Part shown: piece after piece, positions 8,633-15,930 of the stretch
Numbering within the stretch: position 1 is the stretch's first letter
Layout of the letters: every line of letters begins with the position of its first letter
Assembly: GCF_044810985.1 (NCBI RefSeq)
Contig: NZ_CP085242.1
Location: 1,054,001-1,118,000 of the forward strand
Length of the DNA stretch: 64,000 nt
Direction of reading: 5' to 3'
Source: Marinospirillum sp031581385
GTDB taxonomy: Bacteria; Pseudomonadota; Gammaproteobacteria; Pseudomonadales; Halomonadaceae
Made by a program: the position numbers and the translations under genes
The notes under the pieces: generated by a model
Database searches by the model: none
The model's input: the letters and a program-made list of their open reading frames with translations, nothing else
What the model was told of the DNA's origin: nothing

Positions 8633-9226
8633 TTAAGAAACCCAGGGGTTACCCTCCAGCCAGAAACGCCAGGGGGCTTCACGGTCTTTCTGGTCGGCAT
8701 AATCAATACCAACTCGGGGGCCCCGCCCCACCGGCTCGGTCAGAGGTGCGGGACGCGGTGCCACCCACAGCTGCTGACCGCTACAAAGATCCCAGCGATT
8801 GAACTGGCGATCCACATCCAGAGCCCGAGTCAGTTTGCCCGGCCCGTTACAGAGATTGCGCCCCTTTACCGGCCTTATTTCCCGCATCACTTCACAGTTA
8901 TGCACGGGCTCCAGAGCGCGTAACATCAGCCCACAGGGCTGCCCTGCCTCTTCGGTCACCAGGTTCAGCAGATGGTGAAGGCCGTAAATCAGATACACAT
9001 AGGCATGGCCCGGCTCCCCAAACATCACCTCGGTTCTGGGTGTGCGTCCCTTGGAGGCATGGCAGGCCGTGTCTTCCTGGCCGATGTAGGCTTCCAGATC
9101 AACAATCCGCGCTGCCAGGGTTTGTCCTGAATCCAGTTGGCGCACCAGCAAACAACCCAGTAAATCCTGGGCAACCTCCAGACTGGGCCGGGCATAAAAA
9201 TCTCTTTGTAAAGCAGGGAAGTGCAT
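8633..9226 (-). CDS. 3-methyladenine DNA glycosylase (AAG/MPG family)
   Basis: A 197-residue protein with the features of the AAG/MPG family: FYARPSLEVAQDLLGCLLVR, the catalytic region VDLEAYIGQEDTACHA (the glutamate activates water), the nucleotide-flipping tyrosine region HAYVYLIYG and NGPGKL. It excises alkylated purines during base excision repair. I chose the ATG at 9226 with AGGT upstream; a TTG at 9262 would add 12 residues. It is divergent from the sulfate-binding protein gene. Confidence 0.9.
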   Translation of the reverse strand: MHFPALQRDFYARPSLEVAQDLLGCLLVRQLDSGQTLAARIVDLEAYIGQEDTACHASKGRTPRTEVMFGEPGHAYVYLIYGLHHLLNLVTEEAGQPCGLMLRALEPVHNCEVMREIRPVKGRNLCNGPGKLTRALDVDRQFNRWDLCSGQQLWVAPRPAPLTEPVGRGPRVGIDYADQKDREAPWRFWLEGNPWVS

Positions 9227-9288
9227 TTTTTTACCTGATTTTTGGTTAGCTTGATCTAACAAAAGGATCTAAGAGGCCATCTTGTTAT

Positions 9289-9304
9289 AACCCAAAATAG
9301 GGTT
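9289..9304. promoter_or_regulatory. Inverted repeat upstream of the sulfate transporter
   Basis: AACCC-AAAATA-GGGTT is a perfect 5-bp inverted repeat with a 6-bp centre, 45 bp before the binding-protein start. It could be an operator of the transporter operon. I do not recognise it as a consensus CysB site. Confidence 0.35.
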
Positions 9305-9348
9305 TAGGCTTGGCAGCATTCAATACGACTCCACTCAGGACACTTTTT

Positions 9349-10365
9349 ATGCCCTTCACTCTTAATAAACTCAAAAGCAAGCTGGCGCTTGTCGGTCTCA
9401 GTCTGACCCTGGGAGCCACGCCCGCTCTGGCCGAATCCAGCCTTCTGAATTCGTCCTATGACATTGCCCGTGAGCTGTTTGCCAGCTATAACGAGCTGTT
9501 CAAGGAACACTGGCAGGAAAAAAACGGTGAAACCCTTGAAATCCGCCAGTCCCACGGTGGTTCTTCGCGCCAGGCCCAGGCCATTATCCAGGGGCTACGT
9601 GCGGATGTTGTAACCTTCAACCAGGTCACTGACATTAACATCCTGCATGAGCGGGGCAAGCTTTTACCGGAAGACTGGCAACAGCGTCTGCCCAATGCCA
9701 GTTCGCCTTATTATTCGACCATGGCTTTTCTGGTTCGCAAAGGCAACCCCAAGAAGATTCACAACTGGGATGACCTGACCCGCGAGGAAGTGGATCTGGT
9801 GATGCCCAATCCCAAAACCTCGGGCAATGGCCGTTACTCCTACCTGGCTGCCCTGGGTTATGCCCAAAAAACCTTTGCAGACGATCAGCAAGCCATTGAT
9901 TCTTTCATGAAAGGCTGGCTAGGCCAGGTTGCGGTGTTTGATACCGGTGGCCGCGGTGCCACCAACTCCTTCGTGGAAAGAAACATCGGTGATGCTCTAC
10001 TGACTTTTGAGTCCGAAATCCAGGGCATTATTGAAGCTTTCCCCGAGCAGGAATTTGAAATTGTGGTTCCCAAAATCAGCTTCCTGGCCGAGTTCCCCGT
10101 TGCGGTTGTTGACCGTCATGCCGAACGCAATGGCAACCTGGAATTGGCCCGGGCTTATCTGGAACACCTTTACAGCAAGGAAGCCCAGCGCCTCCTGGCC
10201 GGTTTCAACTACCGTGTTTATGACGACGAAATCAGTGCCGAATTTGCGGATCGCTTCCCCGAGCTGCAGCTGCTGGGTATTCAGGAAATAGCTGGCAACT
10301 GGGATAAGGCCATGAAAGAACACTTTGCCAGTGGCGGCAAGCTGGATCAGCTGCAGCGTCGCTAA
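9349..10365 (+). CDS. sbp: Sulfate-binding periplasmic protein of an ABC transporter
   Basis: A 338-residue secreted protein with a signal peptide (about residues 1-28, ending ATPALAES). Sulfate-binding signatures include SYDIARELFASYN, HGGSSRQAQAI, the TFNQVTDI region and PNPKTSGNGRYSYLAA with the downstream DTGGRGAT. It delivers sulfate (or thiosulfate) to CysTWA. Start ATG has CAGGA upstream. It leads an operon with cysT (9 bp downstream), cysW and cysA. Sbp and CysP cannot be told apart with confidence from sequence alone. Confidence 0.9.
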   Translation: MPFTLNKLKSKLALVGLSLTLGATPALAESSLLNSSYDIARELFASYNELFKEHWQEKNGETLEIRQSHGGSSRQAQAIIQGLRADVVTFNQVTDINILHERGKLLPEDWQQRLPNASSPYYSTMAFLVRKGNPKKIHNWDDLTREEVDLVMPNPKTSGNGRYSYLAALGYAQKTFADDQQAIDSFMKGWLGQVAVFDTGGRGATNSFVERNIGDALLTFESEIQGIIEAFPEQEFEIVVPKISFLAEFPVAVVDRHAERNGNLELARAYLEHLYSKEAQRLLAGFNYRVYDDEISAEFADRFPELQLLGIQEIAGNWDKAMKEHFASGGKLDQLQRR

Positions 10366-10374
10366 GGAAAGATC

Positions 10375-11238
10375 ATGTCCAGTGCCAGCCTGATACGTAA
10401 CCCTTTCAGAGTAACCGGCAGACAGGTTCTGCCGGGCTTTGCCCTGAGTCTGGGTATCTCCCTGCTGTTCATCAGCCTGATCCTGTTGCTGCCCCTGACC
10501 GGTCTGCTGGTGCAAACCTCCGGCATGAGTTGGGCTGAATACTGGTCAGTCATCACCGACACCCGGGTGTTGGCTTCTTATAAAGTGACGCTCTTGATGG
10601 CTCTGGGTGCATCCCTGGCTAACGGGGTTATCGGCCTGCTGCTGGCCTGGGTACTGGTGCGCTACAGCTTCCCCGGTAAACGCCTGGTGGATGCCCTGGT
10701 GGATCTACCCTTTGCACTGCCGACGGCCGTTGCCGGCATCACCCTGGCCACCCTGTTTGCTTCCGAAGGCTGGTACGGGGCATGGCTGGCCAAAATCGGC
10801 ATTGAAGTGGCCTACAACCCCATCGGGATACTGGTGGCCATGCTCTTCACCAGCCTGCCTTTTGTGGTGCGCAATGTGCAGCCGGTCATGGAAGATTTGA
10901 ATTCCGGTGATGAAGAAGCAGCCCTCAGTCTGGGTGCCACCGACTGGACGGTCTTTCGGCGGGTGGTTTTTCCCAGCATCTGGCCTGCGCTGGTCATTGG
11001 TATTGCCCTGTCTTTCATCCGCAGTCTGGGTGAGTTCGGAGCGATCATTTTTATTGCCGGCAATATGCCCTACATCAGCGAAGTCACCAGTCTGATGATC
11101 TATATCCGTCTGCAGGAATTTGACTATGCAGCGGCCAGTGCCATCGCCTCGGTTATTCTCCTGGCCTCCCTGACCCTGCTGTTTCTGGTCAACATCTGGC
11201 AGGCCCGTTATCTGAAAAGGCTGAAGGGGATCGCATGA
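10375..11238 (+). CDS. cysT: Sulfate ABC transporter permease CysT (CysU)
   Basis: A 287-residue inner-membrane permease with about six membrane segments. The EAA loop that contacts the ATPase is visible as EEAALSLGATDWTVFRRVVFPSIWPAL at residues about 180-206, followed by a conserved SLGEFGAIIFIAGN. CysT forms the channel with CysW. The stop overlaps the cysW start by 4 bp (ATGA). Confidence 0.93.
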   Translation: MSSASLIRNPFRVTGRQVLPGFALSLGISLLFISLILLLPLTGLLVQTSGMSWAEYWSVITDTRVLASYKVTLLMALGASLANGVIGLLLAWVLVRYSFPGKRLVDALVDLPFALPTAVAGITLATLFASEGWYGAWLAKIGIEVAYNPIGILVAMLFTSLPFVVRNVQPVMEDLNSGDEEAALSLGATDWTVFRRVVFPSIWPALVIGIALSFIRSLGEFGAIIFIAGNMPYISEVTSLMIYIRLQEFDYAAASAIASVILLASLTLLFLVNIWQARYLKRLKGIA

Positions 11239-12065
11239 AGCACCAACAAAGAATCGGTGATCAGCCCTGGCTGCGCCGTCTGCTGATCCTCTCAGCCCTG
11301 ACTTTTATCGGCCTTCTGCTGGTCATGCCTCTGGTGGCCATTTTTGCCCAGGCCTTCAGCGCAGGTGCCGGTGTTTTCTGGGAAAACCTCAGTGACCGCT
11401 ACACCCTGCATGCCATCGGCCTGACACTTATGGTTGCTGCCCTGACGGTTCCCGTGAATCTGGTGTTTGGGGTCTTTCTCGCCTGGCTGGTCACCCGTTT
11501 TGAATTTCCGGGCCGCAAACTGTTGATTACCCTGATTGACATTCCCTTTGCCGTTTCCCCGGTGGTTGCGGGTCTTTTATACCTGCTGCTCTACGGCAGC
11601 AACGGCTGGCTGGGAAGCTGGATGATGGAGCATGATTTACAACTCATGTTCGCCTGGCCGGGCATTGTCCTGGTGACGGTTTTTATCACCTGTCCTTTTG
11701 TCGCCCGCGAACTGATTCCCTTGATGCAACAGCAGGGCTCCTCGGAAGAAGAAGCCGCCGTCAGCCTGGGGGCCAACGGCTGGCAGATGTTTCGCCGTGT
11801 CACCCTGCCCAACATTCAATGGGCACTGCTGTATGGCGTGGTACTGACCAATGCCCGCGCCGTGGGTGAATTTGGTGCCGTGGCGGTGGTCTCCGGCAAC
11901 ATCCGCGGCCAAACCAACACCCTGCCGCTGCATGTCGAACTCTTATATCAGGATTACAACTTGGTCGGAGCCTTCACCAGCGCCGCCCTGCTGGCCAGCC
12001 TGGCATTGGTCACCCTGCTGGTGAAAACCCTGCTGGAATGGAAGCAGCACCGTGCAACCCACTAA
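11235..12065 (+). CDS. cysW: Sulfate ABC transporter permease CysW
   Basis: A 276-residue inner-membrane permease, partner of CysT. The EAA loop EEEAAVSLGANGWQMFRRV lies at about residues 172-190, followed by ARAVGEFGAVAVVSGNIRG, the CysW counterpart of the CysT motif. Six hydrophobic segments are apparent. It overlaps cysT by 4 bp. The distance to cysA is 220 bp and is partly filled by a palindromic repeat element, so cysA may be expressed less than the permeases. Confidence 0.93.
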   Translation: MKHQQRIGDQPWLRRLLILSALTFIGLLLVMPLVAIFAQAFSAGAGVFWENLSDRYTLHAIGLTLMVAALTVPVNLVFGVFLAWLVTRFEFPGRKLLITLIDIPFAVSPVVAGLLYLLLYGSNGWLGSWMMEHDLQLMFAWPGIVLVTVFITCPFVARELIPLMQQQGSSEEEAAVSLGANGWQMFRRVTLPNIQWALLYGVVLTNARAVGEFGAVAVVSGNIRGQTNTLPLHVELLYQDYNLVGAFTSAALLASLALVTLLVKTLLEWKQHRATH

Positions 12066-12161
12066 GCTTGGCAACAAAAGATTCAGAGGTGCAGGTCACC
12101 ACATTTTAGGATGTATGGATTATTGATAGTGGTAGAAACAGATTTCAATTTGCTGATGGCG

Positions 12162-12255
12162 GGCGAGGTGTTGCTTGTCAGGCTGTCCACAACAGGACGT
12201 TGTGGCCAGAGCTTACAGGGATGTATTTACGCGTCCTGACAAGTAATCCCTCGCC
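12162..12255 (+). repeat. Palindromic repeat element, family 1, copy A
   Basis: A 94-bp nested palindrome between cysW and cysA. Outer arms GGCGAGG/CCTCGCC, next arms CTTGTCAGG/CCTGACAAG, and an inner hairpin CCACAAC-AGGAC-GTTGTGG, followed by the conserved block GAGCTTACAGGGATGTATTT. Copies B (34665-34760) and C (53939-54031) share the block and the fold, with paired differences in the stems. No protein is encoded. Confidence 0.88.
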
Positions 12256-12285
12256 TAAAGCCACTTTAATAACAGGCCTAAAATT

Positions 12286-13434
12286 ATGAGCATTCAAATT
12301 CAAAACGTCAGTAAAACCTTTGGCGATTTCCAGGCCATCAAGCCTCTGGATCTGACGATTCGCGAAGGTGAGATGGTCGGCTTGCTGGGCCCTTCCGGTT
12401 CCGGCAAGACCACACTTTTGCGCATTATTGCCGGTCTGGAAACGACAGATACGGGCAAAATCCTGTTCAGTGACCGGGACATGACCCACCTGCATGTGCG
12501 CGATCGCAAGGTCGGCTTTGTCTTTCAGAACTACGCCTTGTTCCGCCACATGACGGTGGCGGACAATATCGCTTTCGGGCTGGATGTTCAGCCTTCCGGC
12601 AAACGCCCCACCAAAGCGGAAATCAAAAAGCAGGTGGCTGAACTGCTGGACAAGATCGAGCTGAGCCACCTGGCACAACGCTACCCTGCCCAGCTTTCCG
12701 GCGGTCAGAAACAAAGGGTGGCCCTGGCCCGTGCTCTGGCGATGCAACCCCGCGTTCTGCTTTTGGATGAGCCTTTTGGTGCTCTGGATGCCAGAGTGCG
12801 CAAAGAACTGCGGCGCTGGTTGCGTGATCTGCATGATGAGCTGGGTTTCACCAGCGTCTTTGTCACCCATGACCAGGAAGAGGCTCTGGAAGTTTCGGAC
12901 CGGGTGGTGGTGATGAGCCAGGGCCAGATAGAGCAGGAAGCCACGCCGGAGGATCTTTATCACCAGCCTGCCAACCGTTTTGTCTATGACTTTCTGGGTC
13001 AGGTCAATGTTTTCCAGGGCACAGCTTTGGGCCAGCAACTCAAACAGGATGAAGCCTGGGTGGCCTTCCCGGAAGGTTTCAGCCCTGAATCCGGCCAGTT
13101 GTACCTGAGGTCGCATGAAATTACTCTGGCGCAAAAGCCGGATCACCGCGCACACCTTCCCCTGACCATCAAGGCCGTCAACCTGATTGGTGCTGAAGTG
13201 CGCCTGGAGCTGGAACCGGATGGCTGGCACAGTGAAGAGCTGTGGGAAGCTGGCATCAGTCATGCTGAGTACAACAGCTGGCAACCGCAACGCGGCGAGC
13301 GCTGCTATGCCCTGCCTCTGGCGGCACAGCTTTTCACCCCGGACAGAACGCAACCGCGGCCCTTGGCCTGGACACCGGCTTTGCAACGCCATAACCAGCA
13401 AACAGCTGAACAGGCAAGGTTTGCTCTGGCTTAA
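12286..13434 (+). CDS. cysA: Sulfate ABC transporter ATP-binding protein CysA
   Basis: A 382-residue ATPase. Walker A GPSGSGKT at residues 35-42, signature LSGGQKQR, Walker B LLLDEPF followed by the D-loop and the switch histidine in VFVTHDQEEA. The C-terminal third is a regulatory TOBE-like domain as in CysA. It powers sulfate import by CysTW. Its stop codon directly abuts the stop of the convergent sigma-54 activator gene, leaving no room for a terminator between them. Confidence 0.94.
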   Translation: MSIQIQNVSKTFGDFQAIKPLDLTIREGEMVGLLGPSGSGKTTLLRIIAGLETTDTGKILFSDRDMTHLHVRDRKVGFVFQNYALFRHMTVADNIAFGLDVQPSGKRPTKAEIKKQVAELLDKIELSHLAQRYPAQLSGGQKQRVALARALAMQPRVLLLDEPFGALDARVRKELRRWLRDLHDELGFTSVFVTHDQEEALEVSDRVVVMSQGQIEQEATPEDLYHQPANRFVYDFLGQVNVFQGTALGQQLKQDEAWVAFPEGFSPESGQLYLRSHEITLAQKPDHRAHLPLTIKAVNLIGAEVRLELEPDGWHSEELWEAGISHAEYNSWQPQRGERCYALPLAAQLFTPDRTQPRPLAWTPALQRHNQQTAEQARFALA

Positions 13435-14775
13435 TCAGTCTTGACTGTAAAGCCCCTTGAGTTTGCGGTACAAGCTACGCTCGCTGATTTGCAGTTCCTG
13501 GGCCAACTGCTTGCGGTCGCCTGGGTAGCTTGTTGCCAGTTCCTGCAGATAACGCTTTTCCAGCTCCCTGAGGGGCAAAGGCACAGCCCCGGGCTGAAAG
13601 AGCCCCTGGTTTTGCTGCTCCGCTCCGGGGGCTGAAGCTTTTCTGCAGAATTCCGGCAGGTGCTCGGCTGCAATCACACCCTTGTCAGCCAGAAGAATCC
13701 CCCTTTCCAGAAAGTTGCGCAATTCCCTTATATTGCCGGGAAAAGCATAGTGTCGCAGACATTCCAGAGTCGATTCGGCAACCCGCACCCCTTCGCCACC
13801 AGGCAGACGCTGCAACAGGGCTTCGACCAACAGAGGCAGGTCTTCGCGTCGCTCGGCCAGGCTGGGAAGATGCAGGGGAAAAGCCGAAATCCGATAATAA
13901 AGATCCGCCCGGAATGCACCGGCTTTAACCTGTTCTTCCAGATTACGATGAGTGGCACACACCAGACGGAAGTTGGCATATTGTGGCTCCATGCCGCCAA
14001 CACTGCGATAACTGCCGGTTTCAATCAGGCGCAGGAGTTTGACCTGTTGAGAGAGCGGAATTTCACCGATCTCATCCAGAAACAAAGTACCGCCATGCGC
14101 TGCAGCCACCAGCCCATTTTTACGACCCAGCGCACCGGTGAAAGCACCTTTTTCATGCCCGAAAAGCTCGCTTTCAAACAGTGTTTCCGGCAGGCCTGAA
14201 CACTCCACGGTAATAAAGGGTTTGGCAGAGCGGGGGCTGGCATCATGCAGAGCCCGCGCAACCAGCTCTTTGCCGGTCCCGGTTTCACCCAGCAGCAACA
14301 CGGTGATTTCACTGGGAGCAGCGCGGCGCATCAGAGCCAGCATTTCATTGAAGGCGGAAGAACGACCGATCAGGCCGCCTCCTGCTGCGCGTGGCTTGGC
14401 TTCCTTGACCAGGTGCAGGATTTCCAGAAAAGCAATCAAATCCCCCTGCTGGTTATGGATCGGACTCATTTCCACATCAACATGCTCTTCACCCAGAGGG
14501 GTTTGATGCTGATGCAGAACCCGCTGTTTTTGCCGGGTTTCCAGGCAAAGCTTCAAGGGGCAGGATTCACCGGCCAGATCACAGGGTTGATCAAAACCGT
14601 GAGACACGTCATAACAGTGGCGACCCAGAATTCCCGGAGTACTGCCATAAGTCTGATAATAAGCCTGATTGGCCGCCTTGATTTGATAGTCCAGCGAAAT
14701 AAGAGCAGCAGGTTCGCTGATGGCATCCAGCAGGGAATTCATTTCCACTTGAGTCCAGTTCCGGATTTCTGCCAT
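13435..14775 (-). CDS. Sigma-54-dependent activator with cysteine-rich PAS sensor
   Basis: A 446-residue enhancer-binding protein. Residues about 10-120 form a PAS-type sensor carrying four clustered cysteines (C54, C65, C72, C77) and H59. The AAA+ domain has Walker A GETGTGKE (163-170), the sigma-54 contact loop GAFTGA (210-215) and Walker B LFLDEI (231-236). A Fis-type helix-turn-helix ends the protein (about 405-443). I chose the ATG at 14775 with AAGGCAG upstream; an upstream ATG at 14877 would run through a terminator. The only good sigma-54 promoter I found in the vicinity drives the adjacent 39-residue gene, making it the likely target. The cysteine cluster suggests redox, metal or iron-sulfur sensing (inference). 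Confidence 0.9.
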   Translation of the reverse strand: MAEIRNWTQVEMNSLLDAISEPAALISLDYQIKAANQAYYQTYGSTPGILGRHCYDVSHGFDQPCDLAGESCPLKLCLETRQKQRVLHQHQTPLGEEHVDVEMSPIHNQQGDLIAFLEILHLVKEAKPRAAGGGLIGRSSAFNEMLALMRRAAPSEITVLLLGETGTGKELVARALHDASPRSAKPFITVECSGLPETLFESELFGHEKGAFTGALGRKNGLVAAAHGGTLFLDEIGEIPLSQQVKLLRLIETGSYRSVGGMEPQYANFRLVCATHRNLEEQVKAGAFRADLYYRISAFPLHLPSLAERREDLPLLVEALLQRLPGGEGVRVAESTLECLRHYAFPGNIRELRNFLERGILLADKGVIAAEHLPEFCRKASAPGAEQQNQGLFQPGAVPLPLRELEKRYLQELATSYPGDRKQLAQELQISERSLYRKLKGLYSQD

Positions 14776-14790
14776 GACTTGCTGCCTTAG

Positions 14791-14804
14791 TGTCAAAAAT
14801 GTCA
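14791..14804. promoter_or_regulatory. Operator-like site upstream of the sigma-54 activator gene
   Basis: TGTCAAAAATGTCA lies 15 bp before the activator start codon. The same 13-14-mer occurs twice, as an inverted pair, at 15168-15203. Its closeness to the start suggests autorepression by the activator. Confidence 0.6.
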
Positions 14805-14824
14805 TTAAAGCGGATTCACTCGGC

Positions 14825-14863
14825 AAAAAAAAGCCCAAAGCGGGAAAACCTCCCGCTTTGGGC
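14825..14863 (-). terminator. Rho-independent terminator after the 39-residue gene
   Basis: Read on the minus strand: a perfect 12-bp stem GCCCAAAGCGGG/CCCGCTTTGGGC with a 7-nt loop followed by eight Ts. It separates the small membrane protein gene from the activator gene downstream. Confidence 0.92.
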
Positions 14864-14901
14864 AAATGACCAGCCAAACACTGATCAGGGTCTGAAAGGG
14901 T

Positions 14902-15021
14902 TTAGCTCATGTGAAGGCCGAGCTGCAGCAGTGCAGGAAAAATGCCCATCACCAGGCTGACCACAATAAGAACCAATGAAAGGATGGGGTTCAGGGTTTC
15001 AAAATCGATGTCATCGCTCAT
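14902..15021 (-). CDS. 39-residue single-span membrane protein under sigma-54 control
   Basis: Begins M-S-D-D-I-D-F-E-T-L and has one hydrophobic segment (about residues 13-35) with an acidic N-terminus. A strong ribosome site CCAAGGAG lies 6 bp upstream. A perfect -24/-12 promoter (15067-15082) sits about 45 bp upstream of the start and a strong terminator 39 bp after the stop, so the gene is a single-gene transcription unit. I do not recognise the family. Proteins of this size and shape often act as accessory subunits or regulators of larger membrane complexes; nothing here says which. Confidence 0.8.
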   Translation of the reverse strand: MSDDIDFETLNPILSLVLIVVSLVMGIFPALLQLGLHMS

Positions 15022-15066
15022 AATCAACTCCTTGGGTTTCCTGTTATCAGGCGGATACTGTGATAT

Positions 15067-15082
15067 AGCAAAGCCTGTGCCA
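15067..15082 (-). promoter_or_regulatory. Sigma-54 promoter (-24/-12) of the 39-residue gene
   Basis: On the minus strand the sequence is TGGCAC-AGGCT-TTGCT, an exact match to the TGGCAC-N5-TTGCW consensus, with the GG and GC dinucleotides correctly spaced. The predicted start of transcription is near 15056, giving a leader of about 35 nt to the ATG at 15021. Confidence 0.88.
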
Positions 15083-15167
15083 GACCCATAAAAAAATATA
15101 AGCAACTGATTTAAAACTAAATAAAACCTCTTCTGAATTTTCTAGGCTGACCCATTCCAAGCTTTAA

Positions 15168-15203
15168 AGTCAAAAATGTCAGTTTAAGATGTCATTTTTG
15201 ACA
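15168..15203. promoter_or_regulatory. Upstream activating sequence: inverted pair of operator sites
   Basis: AGTCAAAAATGTCA (15168-15181) and TGTCATTTTTGACA (15190-15203) face each other, 86-121 bp upstream of the -24 element, the usual distance for enhancer sites of sigma-54 activators. A third copy precedes the activator gene at 14791. The pair also lies about 85 bp upstream of upp, on the other strand. Confidence 0.8.
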
Positions 15204-15286
15204 GCCCTTCAGGATTGTTCTTCTTGGCCTTAATCGGGATAATGCTTTCTACTTTAGTCTTCCGTCATCCAGCCAAAGAGGTCGCC

Positions 15287-15916
15287 ATGAGTTTGCATAT
15301 TATTGATCATCCCCTGGTTCAGCATAAACTGGGTTTAATGCGTGCTGAGCATATCAGCACCAAAAGCTTTCGTGAGCTGACCAATGAGCTGGGCAATCTA
15401 CTGACTTATGAAGCTACGCGTGACCTGGAACTGGAAAATGAAACCATCACCAGCTGGAGTGGAGATCGCATTCAGGTTAAACGCCTGAAGGGCAAAAAGG
15501 TTACCGTGGTGCCTATTCTGCGCGCCGGTATCGGCATGCTGGATGGTGTTTTGCGTCTGGTGCCCAGTGCCAAGGTGAGCGTAGTCGGCCTGTATCGGGA
15601 TGAAGAAACTTTGCAGCCGGTTTCCTATTTTGAAAAATTTGCCGGTAACCTGGATGAACGCATCGGCCTGGTGATCGACCCCATGCTGGCAACTGGCGGC
15701 TCCATGGTGGCGACTCTGGATATGCTGAAAAAACACGGCTGCACCAGCATCAAAGCGCTGGTTCTGGTCGCCGCGCCTGAGGGTGTGGAAAAGGTTCAGC
15801 AGGCTCACCCGGATGTGGAAATCTACACGGCTTCACTGGATGAGAGACTGAACGAGCAGGGCTATATTCTTCCGGGCCTGGGTGATGCAGGCGATAAAAT
15901 CTTTGGCACACGTTAA
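15287..15916 (+). CDS. upp: Uracil phosphoribosyltransferase
   Basis: A 209-residue salvage enzyme that makes UMP from uracil and PRPP. Signatures: PILRAGIGMLDG, the PRPP-binding loop VIDPMLATGGSM, and the C-terminal uracil-binding YILPGLGDAGDKIFGT. I chose the ATG at 15287 with AAAGAGG upstream. uraA follows after 14 bp, so uptake and salvage are co-transcribed. Confidence 0.96.
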   Translation: MSLHIIDHPLVQHKLGLMRAEHISTKSFRELTNELGNLLTYEATRDLELENETITSWSGDRIQVKRLKGKKVTVVPILRAGIGMLDGVLRLVPSAKVSVVGLYRDEETLQPVSYFEKFAGNLDERIGLVIDPMLATGGSMVATLDMLKKHGCTSIKALVLVAAPEGVEKVQQAHPDVEIYTASLDERLNEQGYILPGLGDAGDKIFGTR

Positions 15917-15930
15917 GAAAGGAACCCGGT

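Noticed and set aside
12178..13401. A 407-residue minus-strand frame spanning the cysW-cysA gap and cysA
   Set aside because: It is antisense to cysA and shows no family motif; the plus-strand CysA has all ABC motifs. Similar long shadow frames over glcD, ldcA, gspE and others were dropped for the same reason.
14776..14877. Upstream ATG (14877) for the sigma-54 activator
   Set aside because: The extension would lie over the terminator at 14825-14863 and the operator site; ATG 14775 has a ribosome site and matches the family start.
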